Below are positions 22,880-34,474 of a stretch of DNA of 64,000 nucleotides, piece after piece. The translations under genes and the position numbers were made by a program. The notes under the pieces are model-generated. The model did not search any database, was not told where the DNA came from, and was given only the letters and a program-made list of their open reading frames with translations. The stretch is from CAVRXQ01 sp963831155 (lineage in GTDB: Bacteria; Actinomycetota; Acidimicrobiia; Acidimicrobiales; Bog-793). The stretch is from positions 186,001 to 250,000 of the forward strand of contig CAWHOY010000006.1 of the NCBI GenBank assembly GCA_963831155.1. Direction: 5' to 3'. Position 1 is the stretch's first letter, and each line of letters starts with the position of its first letter.

Positions 22880-23713
22880 TCATTTGACCGGCGGGTCGGC
22901 GCTGCGCTCGAGCTCGCCGCGGCGGGCGGCAATCGAGAAAGCCGCTATCGCCACCGCGACCGAGACGTTCAGCGACTCGACGGGGCCGTAGAGGGGGACC
23001 CGGCAGACCAGGTCGCATCGGCTCCGGACAAGCGGCGCTAACCCGCGGCCCTCGGCGCCGGCGACGAGCGCCATCGGCCGATCTGCGACTTCGAGATCGG
23101 AGATCCTCGCCTGCGCTTTTGGATCGAGGCCGACGGTCCACACCCCGCGACGCGAAAGCTCACCGACCGCCTGTGCGATCGAGGCGACGACCGCGATCGG
23201 GAGGTGCTCGACCGCACCTGCGGCCGACTTCAGCGCGGTTGCGGTGAGCGGCGCGCTCCGCCGCCGACTGATCACGACACCCGTCGCTCCAGCGCCAAGC
23301 GCGCTGCGGAGGATCGCGCCGAGGTTCTGCGGATCGGTCACCTCGTCGAGAACAACGAGGAAGGCGCTCTTTCCCGCGAGCAGGTCGTCGAGATCGGCCG
23401 GCACGATCCGGTCCACGCGTGCTGTGACGCCCTGAGGTACGGCAGAAGAGGCGAACGACTCGAAAACGGCCCGTGGGACCTCGCGCACCGGAATCGCCTT
23501 TGATCGTGCCAGGCTGACGATTTCGTCCACCGCCGGGGACCTCGCGTCACCGGAGACAACAACCTCTTGGACATTGCGACGCCCAACGGCGAGTAACTCG
23601 TGCACCGCGTGGAGCCCCTCGACACGGTCCCCTCCGAGCATTTCCCGTCTCGCGCGTCCGCGCCTCGCCTCTTGGCGCCTCGCTACCGCTCGATCAGGGC
23701 GACCGCGAGGCAC
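22880..23713 (-). CDS. rlmB: 23S rRNA 2'-O-ribose methyltransferase, TrmH/SpoU family
   Basis: SPOUT methyltransferase using SAM, probably for Gm2251-type modification of 23S rRNA. SPOUT motifs: LDEVTDPQNLGAILRSALG (motif 1), VAGAEGRGLAPLVRSRCD (motif 2) and VPLYGPVESLNVSVAVAIA (motif 3, knot). It has a basic N-terminus like other actinobacterial members. GTG 23713 gives 277 residues and overlaps ispF by 31 nt; an ATG at 23641 would start just before GGDRVEGLHAVHELL and avoid overlap. It is last in the carD-ispD-ispF-rlmB unit. The exact target nucleotide is inferred. Confidence 0.9.
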   Translation of the reverse strand: MPRGRPDRAVARRQEARRGRARREMLGGDRVEGLHAVHELLAVGRRNVQEVVVSGDARSPAVDEIVSLARSKAIPVREVPRAVFESFASSAVPQGVTARVDRIVPADLDDLLAGKSAFLVVLDEVTDPQNLGAILRSALGAGATGVVISRRRSAPLTATALKSAAGAVEHLPIAVVASIAQAVGELSRRGVWTVGLDPKAQARISDLEVADRPMALVAGAEGRGLAPLVRSRCDLVCRVPLYGPVESLNVSVAVAIAAFSIAARRGELERSADPPVK

Positions 23714-24162
23714 GCAATTCCTTCGAGACGTCCGAGGGCACCGAGGCGCTCAGGTCGGGTCCCCTTCACGTGCACTGGTCCCCCTGCGCACTCGGTCAGC
23801 TTTTTCATCATCTCAGCTCGCACGTCGGACACCCGTGGCCGTTCTGCCACGAGCGAGCAATCGGCGTTGAGGAGATGCCAACCCTCGCCGGCAAGGCGCG
23901 CCGCCGTCTCTCTCAGCAGCTCGAGGCTTTCGACGCCGGCGAAGCGCACGTCGGTATCGGGGTAGTGCTCTCCGATATCGCCCATCCCGGCCGCACCGAA
24001 CATCGCGTCGCACAGCGCGTGGGCGATGGCATCGCCATCGGAATGTCCGACGAGGCCCCTTTCGCCCTCGAAGCGCACACCACCGAGCACGAGCGGTCGG
24101 TCATCACCTTGTTTCGCGAGGGGATGGAGGTCGATCCCCAGACCGACGCGTACCTCACTCAC
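23683..24162 (-). CDS. ispF: 2-C-methyl-D-erythritol 2,4-cyclodiphosphate synthase
   Basis: MEP-pathway enzyme closing CDP-ME-2-phosphate to the cyclodiphosphate. 159 residues, standard length. The zinc site is shown by GLGIDLHPL and LVGHSDGDAIAHALCDAMFGAAGMGDIGEHYPDTD, and the C-terminal half has LNADCSLVAERPRV and VKGTRPERLGALGR. Its GTG start overlaps the ispD stop by 4 nt (GTGA), so the two enzymes of consecutive pathway stages are co-translated. Products would feed the polyprenyl synthase encoded at 28.6 kb. Confidence 0.97.
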   Translation of the reverse strand: MSEVRVGLGIDLHPLAKQGDDRPLVLGGVRFEGERGLVGHSDGDAIAHALCDAMFGAAGMGDIGEHYPDTDVRFAGVESLELLRETAARLAGEGWHLLNADCSLVAERPRVSDVRAEMMKKLTECAGGPVHVKGTRPERLGALGRLEGIACLAVALIER

Positions 24163-24830
24163 GTCGAGCGCGTCGCTTCAGTGCGGACGTCGGCGAGGTA
24201 CCGCTCGAACAGCGCGACATCATCCTGATCGGTGATTTTCTGGTTCCGCACTTCGCCCGGAACGACGAGGACTTCCCCACCGATCGCCTCGACGAGCGCC
24301 GCGTCATCGGTCGCATCGACGGCGCCATCGTGGGCGCGCCGCAACATGTCCGCCCTGAATGCCTGCGGCGTTTGCACAATGAACAGGCTTTCCCGCTCAA
24401 GCGTCGCCACGACTCGTCCGCCTTCGACGCGCTTCACGGTGTCGGACACGACGATTCCCGGGATGGCGCCGTCGGCTCCCGACCGCACCGCATCGATCAC
24501 GGACGCAAAGAGAGCGGGACTGGCGAGTGGTCGCGCGGCGTCGTGTACCACGATGACCTCGGCTTCTGGTGGAACCATCGCGAGCCCGGATCGCACGGAC
24601 TCCGAGCGCGTCGCGCCACCTTCGGTTACGAACAGGCAACCAGCGTGGAACGACGCTTCGTTCAGTTTGGAGCCCGGTACGACCAGCACGACCTCGTCGA
24701 CCGACGAACGCGCGCACTCGACCGACCACTCGACGACGGTCCGTCCAGAGATGCGCTCGAACTGTTTGGGACCACCAAAGCGCCGACCCTCGCCGGCGGC
24801 GACGACGATCGCCCAGACGCCGCCATCCAC
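24159..24830 (-). CDS. ispD: 2-C-methyl-D-erythritol 4-phosphate cytidylyltransferase
   Basis: MEP-pathway nucleotidyltransferase joining CTP and MEP, 223 residues. Signatures: VVAAGEGRRFGGPKQFE (glycine-rich CTP loop), VVHDAARPLASPALF, DTVKRVEGGRVVATLERE and QTPQAFRADMLRRAH. It sits between carD (upstream, 17-nt gap) and ispF (overlap), an order frequent in actinobacteria. No sign of fusion with IspF. Confidence 0.97.
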   Translation of the reverse strand: MDGGVWAIVVAAGEGRRFGGPKQFERISGRTVVEWSVECARSSVDEVVLVVPGSKLNEASFHAGCLFVTEGGATRSESVRSGLAMVPPEAEVIVVHDAARPLASPALFASVIDAVRSGADGAIPGIVVSDTVKRVEGGRVVATLERESLFIVQTPQAFRADMLRRAHDGAVDATDDAALVEAIGGEVLVVPGEVRNQKITDQDDVALFERYLADVRTEATRST

Positions 24831-24847
24831 TTCGGCGCTCCGCGCGA

Positions 24848-25324
24848 CTACGGCAACGCGGCGTTCAGCCGCTCTTCGGCCTCTTCCTCGCTGACGCCGA
24901 TCGCGAAGGTGAGCTCTGAGACAAGGATCTGTCGGGCGCGATTGAGCATCCGCTTCTCACCGGCGGACAGGCCCTTGTCCTTGTCACGAATCGAGAGATT
25001 CCGCACGACCTCGGCGACCTGGTAAATGTCGCCGGACTTCAGCTTCTCGACGTGGTTCTTATAGCGCCGGGACCAGTTCGTCGGCATGCGCGCTTCCTTC
25101 TTGCGCAATACCGCGAACACCTCTTCGACTTCCTCGTCGTTGATGACCTCGCGCAGCCCGACTTCTTCGGTGTTGTCCGTCGGAACCATCAAGGTGAGAT
25201 CGCCGTAGGCGAGGCGGAGAACGAGATACTCCCGTTTCTCACCGAACGCCTCGCGCATCTCACGCTTTTCGACCACGGCAGCCCCGTGGTGGGGGTAAAC
25301 GACCTTGTCGCCGACGTCGAACAC
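24848..25324 (-). CDS. carD: CarD family transcriptional regulator
   Basis: 158-residue RNA polymerase-binding factor that stabilises open promoter complexes. Its N-terminal Tudor-like RNAP-interaction domain reads VFDVGDKVVYPHHGAAVVEK; the C-terminal helical DNA-binding domain includes MPTNWSRRYKNHVEKLKSGD and LSAGEKRMLNRARQILVSEL. The GTG at 25324 was chosen over an upstream start because GAGGAG lies 7 nt before it and CarD proteins begin at this point. A TAGAAT hexamer on the minus strand (25432-25427) is a possible -10. It heads the unit with ispD, ispF and rlmB. Confidence 0.96.
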   Translation of the reverse strand: MFDVGDKVVYPHHGAAVVEKREMREAFGEKREYLVLRLAYGDLTLMVPTDNTEEVGLREVINDEEVEEVFAVLRKKEARMPTNWSRRYKNHVEKLKSGDIYQVAEVVRNLSIRDKDKGLSAGEKRMLNRARQILVSELTFAIGVSEEEAEERLNAALP

Positions 25325-25492
25325 TCGCGACTCCTCACACCTGCAGATTGACGGTCGCCACACCCGGCACGCAGACGCCGGCTTGCGCCGCGACCGCCCG
25401 CCAGGTCGCGGCGAAGAAGTGAACCAATTCTACCGGAAAAAGGCCCGCGACCAGGCCTGAGGCCGAGAGCGCCACGTTTCGGCGGAGAGCAG

Positions 25493-25909
25493 CTACGACG
25501 CAGGCTCCAAGACGACGACGGGAATCGTGCGCGTCGTGTTCTGCTCGTAGCCGGCGAACTGGGGGTAGTCGCACTTTTGCTTCTCCCAGATCTTTGTCCG
25601 CTCCTCGGGGTCCGCGACCCGCGCGACGACCGGGTACGACGCGTCGCCGATCTCGACACGCGCCGATGGGTTCGCAGCCAGGTTGTGGAACCAATCCGGG
25701 TTCGTCGGCGCGCCACCTTTCGAGGCGAAGATCGCGTAGCCGTGGTCGAGCTTTTGGTACATCAGCGGGTTCACTCGCTCGGTGCCCGACCGCGCTCCTT
25801 TGTGATGCAAAAGCAGCACCGGCTTGCCCTCGAAATTCCCACCGACGAGGCCATGATTCGTCCGGAATTCCTCGATGGTGCGCGCGTTGAAATCGTTCGG
25901 ACCGCTCAC
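25493..25909 (-). CDS. Ddn-like F420-dependent nitroreductase-family protein
   Basis: 138-residue split beta-barrel protein of the deazaflavin (F420)-dependent nitroreductase family. Core motifs: NFEGKPVLLLHHKGARSG, NPLMYQ, YAIFASKGGAPTNPDWFHNL and ANPSARVEIG, ending TRTIPVVVLEP. Members reduce quinones or xenobiotics with F420H2. The GTG start has GAGGAGG just upstream. It is a lone gene between clpC and carD. Presence suggests the organism makes F420; no F420 biosynthesis genes are in the window. Confidence 0.92.
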   Translation of the reverse strand: MSGPNDFNARTIEEFRTNHGLVGGNFEGKPVLLLHHKGARSGTERVNPLMYQKLDHGYAIFASKGGAPTNPDWFHNLAANPSARVEIGDASYPVVARVADPEERTKIWEKQKCDYPQFAGYEQNTTRTIPVVVLEPAS

Positions 25910-25958
25910 CAGCTGCCTCCTCGCAATGACGCCGCTGTCGTTTTACGGTTCAGTTCGA

Positions 25959-28448
<2,490 letters not shown>

Positions 28449-28605
28449 ACTTCGCTCCCTTGTGCCGCTACGTGCTCGGGAGTTTATCGGTCGACCCCCG
28501 CCCACCGGCGTAGCGCGATCGCGCCAATACGAAGGCCACGGTGCGCGTTCACGTGCTTGCCCGCAGCGCCGAGCCCTGGATTTCATGGCGTATCGTGCTC
28601 TTCTG

Positions 28606-29601
28606 ATGAGCGCGGCGGACACATTCGGGCTGCCCGTCTCCGCGTCAGACCTTCGGCGCCTCGAGGAGACCCTCGGCAAGGTCGTGCTGTGGGGTGATCC
28701 CTTCGTCGACGAAATCGCCACCCACCTCATCGCGGCCGGCGGAAAACGCCTGCGTCCGGTCCTGACGCTCGCCGCCGCCTCGAGGGGGGGGTCCCCCGTC
28801 AGCGAGGAGGCGGTGCTCGGCGCGGTCTCCGTCGAGCTCGTCCACCTGGCGTCGTTGTACCACGACGACGTGATGGACGAGGCGACCGAACGGCGCAACG
28901 TCGTGAGCGTGAACGGCCGCTGGGGAAACCTGCTCGCCGTCGTGGTCGGCGACTTCCTGCTCGCGCGTTCTGCCGAGATCGCCGCCTCGCTCGGTACCGA
29001 GATCGCCGGCATCTTGGCGACCACGCTCGGCCGGTTGACCCAGGGCCAAGTCGCCGAGGTTCGCAGCGCCTACCGCATCGACCGTAGTGAGGACGCGTAC
29101 TTCAGCGCGATCACGGACAAGACCGGAGCGCTGATGGCGACAGCGTGCCGGATCGGCGCGATCACCGGCGGACTCGAGACGGGTGATGCCGATGCGCTCA
29201 CCGACTACGGCGAAAACTTGGGAATCGTTTTCCAGATCCGTGACGACATCCTGGACGTCATCGCCAGCGAAGACGAAGTCGGCAAACCGCCAGGACAAGA
29301 CCTCGCCGAAGGGATTTACACACTTCCCGTACAACGCGCGCTCGCCGACTCAGTTGTCGGTCCCGAGCTGCAGGCGATTCTCGGCAAGCCACTCGGAGCC
29401 TCAGAGGTCGACATCGCGCGCCGGCTCGTCACCGATTGCGATGCGATCAACACATCGCAATCGATCGCGCGCGCGTACGCCGCTAAGGCCGCTGACGCGA
29501 CGAAACGGATCTCCGACCCCGAGCTCGCTCGGGCGCTCGCCGAGCTCGGTGGCCGCCTCGTCGACGATATCGACCGTCCGATGCGGTCGCTCGTGATCTG
29601 A
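28606..29601 (+). CDS. Trans-polyprenyl diphosphate synthase
   Basis: 331-residue all-helical prenyltransferase that extends allylic diphosphates with IPP, probably for the menaquinone side chain. First Asp-rich motif LYHDDVMDEATERRN (DDVMD) and second QIRDDILDV (DDILD) are intact; GGKRLRPVLTLAAA is the IPP-binding region. Exact chain length cannot be read. ATG 28606 or 28585 may be the start; neither has a good Shine-Dalgarno sequence. Its substrate comes from the MEP pathway, part of which is encoded at 23.7-24.8 kb. It is divergent from clpC and ends 39 nt from the convergent lysS. Confidence 0.93.
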   Translation: MSAADTFGLPVSASDLRRLEETLGKVVLWGDPFVDEIATHLIAAGGKRLRPVLTLAAASRGGSPVSEEAVLGAVSVELVHLASLYHDDVMDEATERRNVVSVNGRWGNLLAVVVGDFLLARSAEIAASLGTEIAGILATTLGRLTQGQVAEVRSAYRIDRSEDAYFSAITDKTGALMATACRIGAITGGLETGDADALTDYGENLGIVFQIRDDILDVIASEDEVGKPPGQDLAEGIYTLPVQRALADSVVGPELQAILGKPLGASEVDIARRLVTDCDAINTSQSIARAYAAKAADATKRISDPELARALAELGGRLVDDIDRPMRSLVI

Positions 29602-29640
29602 AAAGGCGCATCGCCTGCTGCAGCCCGATAATCACTGCGG

Positions 29641-31086
29641 TCAATCCCGAGTCGATCTTTCCCCGGTCTCGGTGTCGACTTCGGGACGTAGCGCTGGGAA
29701 GAGCAATACCTCTTTGATGTTCGACTTGTCGGCGAGGAACATCACCAGACGGTCGACGCCGATGCCGATGCCCCCGGTCGGTGGCATGCCGTGTTCGAGC
29801 GCGCGCAAGAACTCCTCGTCGACCATCATCGCCTCTTCGTCTCCGGCTTCGTGCGCGATCGCTTGCGCCTCGAGGCGCGCTCGCTGCTCATCGGGATCGG
29901 CGAGTTCGCTGAAGGCATTGGCGAGCTCGCGCCCGGCGACGACCGATTCGAAGCGCTCGACGTAGCCAGGCCGGCTGCGATGGTCCCGGGCGAGCGGCGA
30001 GACCTCCTTCGGATAGTCCGTCACGTGCACCGGATCCCATAGCGTCGGCTCAACGAGCGCCTCGTACAGCGCGAAGAACACGGCACCGGCGGTCGCGCTG
30101 TCGTCGACTTCGACCTCGTTGGCCTTCGCGATGTGGTGCAGTTCGATGGCGCCGAGCGACAAGTCGACGTCGCGCCCGACGCGTTCGGAGATGAGCTCGT
30201 CCATCGTCGCTCGGCGCCAGGGTGCCGAAAGGTCGAGCCGCCGTCCCTGATAGTTGAGAACGGAACTGCCGAGCGTCTCTTCGGCTACGCCGGCGACGAG
30301 CTGTTCGGCGAGTTCCATCATGTCGGTGTAATCGGCGTAGGCCTGGTACGCCTCGAGCATCGTGAACTCGGGGTTGTGGCGCGGCGAGAGCCCCTCGTTG
30401 CGGAAGATGCGCCCGATCTCATAGACGCGCTCGAAGCCGCCGACGAGCAGCCGCTTCAGGTACAGCTCGGTGGCGATCCGCAGATAGAAGTCGGCGTGGA
30501 GCGCGTTGTAATGCGTGAAAAACGGCTTCGCGTTGGCGCCGCTTTGAACCGGCAAGAGCACGGGAGTCTCGACTTCGAGGAATCCCCGATCGTCGAGCTG
30601 ACGTCGAATCGCGGCGATGATCTGCGAGCGCAATACGAAGGTCTCGCGCACTCCTTCGTTTGCCCACAGATCGACCTCGCGCTGGCGAAAGCGCGTCTCG
30701 ACGTCGTGCACACCGCGCCACTTGTCGCCGAATCCGAGACGCGCCTCGGCGAGCAGCGTCCAGGCTGTGACCTTCACCGAGAGCTCACCGCGCTTGGTGC
30801 GCAGGACGATGCCCGTCGCACCGATCCAGTCTCCGAGATTGATCCGCACGAAGTCGTCGAAATGCTCTGTCTCCTGCGCATCCGCATAAAGCTGGATCGT
30901 GCCGGATTGGTCGCGCAGCTCGCCGAAGGCGATCTTTCCTTGACGGCGGAGCAGCATCACCCGGCCGGCGACCGAGACGACCGCATCGGAGGACTCGCCG
31001 GCCTCGAGAGAGCCGAAATCTCGAGCAACTGACGCTGCGGCCACCGTTCCCGGGAACCGGTACGGGGGCTCGAAGCGATCGGTCAT
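29641..31086 (-). CDS. lysS: Lysyl-tRNA synthetase, class II
   Basis: 481-residue enzyme charging tRNA-Lys. The N-terminal OB-fold (about 30-150) includes VSVAGRVMLLRRQGKIAFGELRD; class II motif 2 is RIFRNEGLSPRHNPEFTMLE and motif 3 GGIGIGVDRLVMFLADK. The characteristic end SNIKEVLLFPALRP is present. The ATG at 31086 overlaps the coaX stop by 4 nt (ATGA); an upstream in-frame start is disfavoured. It is the last gene of the long tilS-to-lysS operon. Confidence 0.97.
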   Translation of the reverse strand: MTDRFEPPYRFPGTVAAASVARDFGSLEAGESSDAVVSVAGRVMLLRRQGKIAFGELRDQSGTIQLYADAQETEHFDDFVRINLGDWIGATGIVLRTKRGELSVKVTAWTLLAEARLGFGDKWRGVHDVETRFRQREVDLWANEGVRETFVLRSQIIAAIRRQLDDRGFLEVETPVLLPVQSGANAKPFFTHYNALHADFYLRIATELYLKRLLVGGFERVYEIGRIFRNEGLSPRHNPEFTMLEAYQAYADYTDMMELAEQLVAGVAEETLGSSVLNYQGRRLDLSAPWRRATMDELISERVGRDVDLSLGAIELHHIAKANEVEVDDSATAGAVFFALYEALVEPTLWDPVHVTDYPKEVSPLARDHRSRPGYVERFESVVAGRELANAFSELADPDEQRARLEAQAIAHEAGDEEAMMVDEEFLRALEHGMPPTGGIGIGVDRLVMFLADKSNIKEVLLFPALRPEVDTETGERSTRD

Positions 31087-31940
31087 CGGCGGCTCTCCTC
31101 GTCTTCGGTGTTGCGCCGATAGAGGATCCGCAATCCGTGCAGGGTCAACCACGGCTCGATCTCGCGCACGTATTTTGTGTGCGGCGCGACCACCTCGACG
31201 AGACCGCCCGTCCCGATCACCGTCGCCTCTCCGAGCTCGGCGAGGATCCGAGCACAGATCCCGTCGACGAGACCGGCGTGACCGAATATCGCGCCGATCT
31301 GCATCGAGGCGACCGTCGAGCGACCGATGGCGACCATCGGTGCGACGAACTCAATGCGCGGCAGCGCCGCAGCGCGTTCGAACAGCGCATCCATCGAGAC
31401 CTCGAGACCGACCGCGATCGCACCGCCTATGTACTCCCCGACAGCCGAGACGACGTCGAAGTTCGTCGAGGTGCCGAAATCGACGACGATCGCCGGACCC
31501 CCGAACAGGTCGACCGCCGCGACGCCGTTCGCGATCCGATCGGCGCCGACCTCCTTCGGGTTGTCGTAGAGGATCGGCATTCCGGTCCGGATCCCCGGTC
31601 CGATCACGACGAACGGCACGTCAAACCACGTCGTCGCCGTCTCGCGCAACGCGGATGTCAAGGGCGGCACCGACGACGACACCACAACGCCCTGGATCTC
31701 GGGGCCATCGACGGCGGCGGTTCCCCCGCGCCCGGGGAGCGCGATGCCCGCGCTGTGCAGCAGCTGGTCGACGACGATCGCGAACTCGTCCGCGGTGCGG
31801 TTGCGCACGGTTGAGATCCGCCAGTGGTGCAGGAGCCCGGGCAGCTCCCCTCGCTTGCGGTTCGCGAGCTCGGTGTCGGCCGAGTCCTCAAAGACGCCAA
31901 TCACGGTCTGGGTGTTGCCGACGTCGACAGCGAGCAGCAT
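31083..31940 (-). CDS. coaX: Type III pantothenate kinase
   Basis: First enzyme of CoA synthesis, phosphorylating pantothenate; the CoaX type needs a monovalent cation and is not feedback-inhibited by CoA. 285 residues with the ASKHA fold: LLAVDVGNTQTVIGVF (phosphate 1), GADRIANGVAAVDLFGG and VDFGTSTNFDVV. PanC, which makes its substrate, is encoded three genes upstream in the same operon. It overlaps lysS by 4 nt. Confidence 0.96.
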   Translation of the reverse strand: MLLAVDVGNTQTVIGVFEDSADTELANRKRGELPGLLHHWRISTVRNRTADEFAIVVDQLLHSAGIALPGRGGTAAVDGPEIQGVVVSSSVPPLTSALRETATTWFDVPFVVIGPGIRTGMPILYDNPKEVGADRIANGVAAVDLFGGPAIVVDFGTSTNFDVVSAVGEYIGGAIAVGLEVSMDALFERAAALPRIEFVAPMVAIGRSTVASMQIGAIFGHAGLVDGICARILAELGEATVIGTGGLVEVVAPHTKYVREIEPWLTLHGLRILYRRNTEDEESRR

Positions 31941-31995
31941 GGCCTACTGGTCTACTTGATGGAAAGGCCAGCTCACCGCGCCGAACGCGTGGCTC

Positions 31996-32874
31996 TCAGT
32001 GTTCGACGTCGAGTCCGACGTCGAGGATCGGGGCGGAGTGGGTGATCGTGCCCACCGAGACGAGATCCGCACCCGCGCCGGCGAACGCGGCGACGTTGTC
32101 GAGCGTGACGCCGCCCGACGCCTCGAGCAGAACATCGCCGCCGCGACCGCGGGCATGCTCACGCAAGAGCACCACCGCTTCGTGGACCTCTGTGGGCGAC
32201 ATGTTGTCGCACATCACGATCGTCGCGCCGGCGTCGAGCGCCCGAGTGACCTGGACGAGCGTCTCACATTCGACTTCGACGGCACGTCCTGGCCAGCGTT
32301 CGATCGCCGCCGCCACCGTATCCTCGATCGACATCCCCGCCAGATGGTTGTCCTTGATCAACACAGCGTCGGACAGCGACGCGCGGTGATTCCAACCCCC
32401 ACCCGCTCGCACCGCTGCTTTCTCAAGGGCGCGCAACCCCGGTGTCGTCTTCCTCGTGTCGAGGATGCGCGTTTTTGGATTTGCCTGCGTCGCCTGATCG
32501 ACAAAGCGACGGGTGAGCGTCGCGATTCCCGAAAGGTGGCACAGGAAGTTGAGCGCCGTCCGTTCGGCGATGAGCATCGAACGGAACGGCCCGCTCACAT
32601 GCGCGATGACGTCCCCTGCGCTCACGCCCTTGCCGTCCTCGCGTTCGATCATCACATCGAGCGCCGGATCAACGAGCGCGCACGCCACTGTGACGCACGT
32701 CGTGCCGGCGACGATTCCGCCGGCACGGGCGCCGAAGACGCCGTGGGCAACGGTGTCCCCGGGGAGGAGGGATCCGGTCAGGTCACCGAGCGCGCCGATG
32801 TCCTCGGTCAACGCGTGTGCGACAGCTCGACGGACCTCTGCCGGTGGCGGCGTGAGATCGTCACGCAACGGCAT
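31996..32874 (-). CDS. nadC: Nicotinate-nucleotide pyrophosphorylase (quinolinate phosphoribosyltransferase)
   Basis: Converts quinolinate and PRPP to nicotinate mononucleotide in de novo NAD synthesis. 292 residues from ATG 32874. Motifs: EDIGALGDLTGSLL, AERTALNFLCHLSGIATLT, LDTRKTTPGLRALEKAAVRAGG, SDAVLIKDNHL and EASGGVTLDNV. It overlaps the 3' end of nadB by 14 nt. A 55-nt gap separates it from coaX. Confidence 0.97.
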   Translation of the reverse strand: MPLRDDLTPPPAEVRRAVAHALTEDIGALGDLTGSLLPGDTVAHGVFGARAGGIVAGTTCVTVACALVDPALDVMIEREDGKGVSAGDVIAHVSGPFRSMLIAERTALNFLCHLSGIATLTRRFVDQATQANPKTRILDTRKTTPGLRALEKAAVRAGGGWNHRASLSDAVLIKDNHLAGMSIEDTVAAAIERWPGRAVEVECETLVQVTRALDAGATIVMCDNMSPTEVHEAVVLLREHARGRGGDVLLEASGGVTLDNVAAFAGAGADLVSVGTITHSAPILDVGLDVEH

Positions 32875-34474
32875 CGCCTCCGACTGGATCCTCGACGAAC
32901 AATCGGACACGAAAGTCGTCGTCGTCTCGCTGCGGCATGTCGGCGCGCGCGTGGGCTCCGCGCGTCTCTTCGCGCGCCAGGGCGGCCGACGCGAGCGACG
33001 AGGCGACGATCGCGAGGTTCGCGAGCGCGTTCGACTCCGGAGAGCTGCGCGTTGACCCTGCGACCATCGCGGCACCGATCCATTCCTGAAGCGCCTTCAG
33101 GCCCGAGGCGTCGCGCAGCACGCCGGCGTACCGCATCATCGCCTGCTGCAACCCCGCTCGCGCGAGCGCGAGATCGGCTCGATCCGGCACGACCGCCGAC
33201 GTCGACCCGATAGCCCGCGGGACGGTGCGAATCGGGATCGCGGCGCTCCGGGGAGAAAGGATCCCGGAGAGCGCGCCCGACGCTTCCGGTTCGTCTGCAC
33301 CCTTCGCGATCGCCTCGGCGACGCGTCGGCCGAAGACGAGCCCTTCAAGCAGGGAGTTCGACGCCAGTCGATTGGCGCCCTCGGCGCCGGTGCAAGCAGC
33401 TTCGCCGACCGCGCAGAGCCCCGACAGGGCGCTGCGCCCGAAAAGATCGGTGATCACGCCGCCGCAGACGTAGTGCGCGGCCGGCGCGACCGGCAAGAGG
33501 TCGACCGCCGGATCAAAGCCGGCGTCGGCGAGGATCGCTGCAAGAGTCGGGAAGCGTCCTGTGAAGTTGGCGATCGGTCGAGCGTCCAGGAAAACGTGAT
33601 CCCCGCCCTCCTCGTCCATCTTCTGCACGATCGCCCGGCTCACGACGTCTCGCGGCGCGAGCTCGTCGATGAAGCGTTGATGGTCCACTCCGACGAGGAG
33701 CGCACCGTAGCCGCGCAGCCCTTCGGAAAGAAGTGGTCGCGGGCGGCGTTCGATCGCGAGCGCGGTCGGGTGGAACTGCACGAACTCGAGATCGGCGACG
33801 GGGATTCCCGCCCGGATCGCCGACGCGATGCCGTCTCCGGTGGCGCCCGGCGGGTTCGTCGTCACCGAATAGAGCTGACCGATGCCGCCGGTCGCGAGAA
33901 CGATGGCCCGCGCCGAGATCTGGCGCTCGACGCCGTCAGGCCCGACACAAAGGATCCCTGAACAGCGTCCGTCCTCGATGACGAGCTCTGAAAGGCGCGA
34001 GTCCTCGATGACGACGATCGGGCTCTTTTCGATCTCTGCCACCAGGGCACGGATGACCTCAGCGCCCGTCGCCATCCCGCCGGCGTGGACGACGCGCGAC
34101 ACAGAATGGCCACCCTCTCGCGAGCGGGCGAACCCTCCGCGCTCGTCGCGGTCGAGCACCGCGCCACGCGAGACGAGCGCGCGTATCGCGTCGGGACCGT
34201 CGCCGACAAGGACGCGGGTCGCGTCGACGTCGCACAGGCCACCGCCAGCGGCGAGCGTGTCCTCGAAATGGAGCCCAATCGAGTCGTCCTCGGCGTTCAA
34301 CGCCGCGGCAATGCCGCCTTGGGCCCAGTCTGTCGTCGACACCCCGAGATCACCCTTCGTGACGAGGCCGATGCGGGCAACCCCGCGCTCGACGAGTTCG
34401 AGCGCTGTCGTGCACCCCGCGACGCCGCTACCGACGATGACCGCGTCAAAGGTCACGTCGGCGACTTTGGTCAT
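32861..34474 (-). CDS. nadB: L-aspartate oxidase
   Basis: FAD enzyme oxidising aspartate to iminoaspartate, the first step of de novo NAD synthesis. 537 residues. Dinucleotide fold VIVGSGVAGCTTALELVERG; active-site segments GVSTTDWAQGGIAAAL and EGGHSVSRVVHAGGMATGAEV; FAD closure CAVGEAACTGAEGANRLASNSLLEGLVFG. Its start overlaps the panC stop by 4 nt. The partner quinolinate synthase NadA is not in the window, so the iminoaspartate must meet NadA encoded elsewhere. Confidence 0.97.
   Translation of the reverse strand: MTKVADVTFDAVIVGSGVAGCTTALELVERGVARIGLVTKGDLGVSTTDWAQGGIAAALNAEDDSIGLHFEDTLAAGGGLCDVDATRVLVGDGPDAIRALVSRGAVLDRDERGGFARSREGGHSVSRVVHAGGMATGAEVIRALVAEIEKSPIVVIEDSRLSELVIEDGRCSGILCVGPDGVERQISARAIVLATGGIGQLYSVTTNPPGATGDGIASAIRAGIPVADLEFVQFHPTALAIERRPRPLLSEGLRGYGALLVGVDHQRFIDELAPRDVVSRAIVQKMDEEGGDHVFLDARPIANFTGRFPTLAAILADAGFDPAVDLLPVAPAAHYVCGGVITDLFGRSALSGLCAVGEAACTGAEGANRLASNSLLEGLVFGRRVAEAIAKGADEPEASGALSGILSPRSAAIPIRTVPRAIGSTSAVVPDRADLALARAGLQQAMMRYAGVLRDASGLKALQEWIGAAMVAGSTRSSPESNALANLAIVASSLASAALAREETRGAHARADMPQRDDDDFRVRLFVEDPVGGDAVA

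Noticed and set aside
28449..29024. N-terminal extension of clpC
   Set aside because: Lies antisense to the polyprenyl synthase gene and is Arg/Ser-rich; the family N-terminus begins at TTG 28448.
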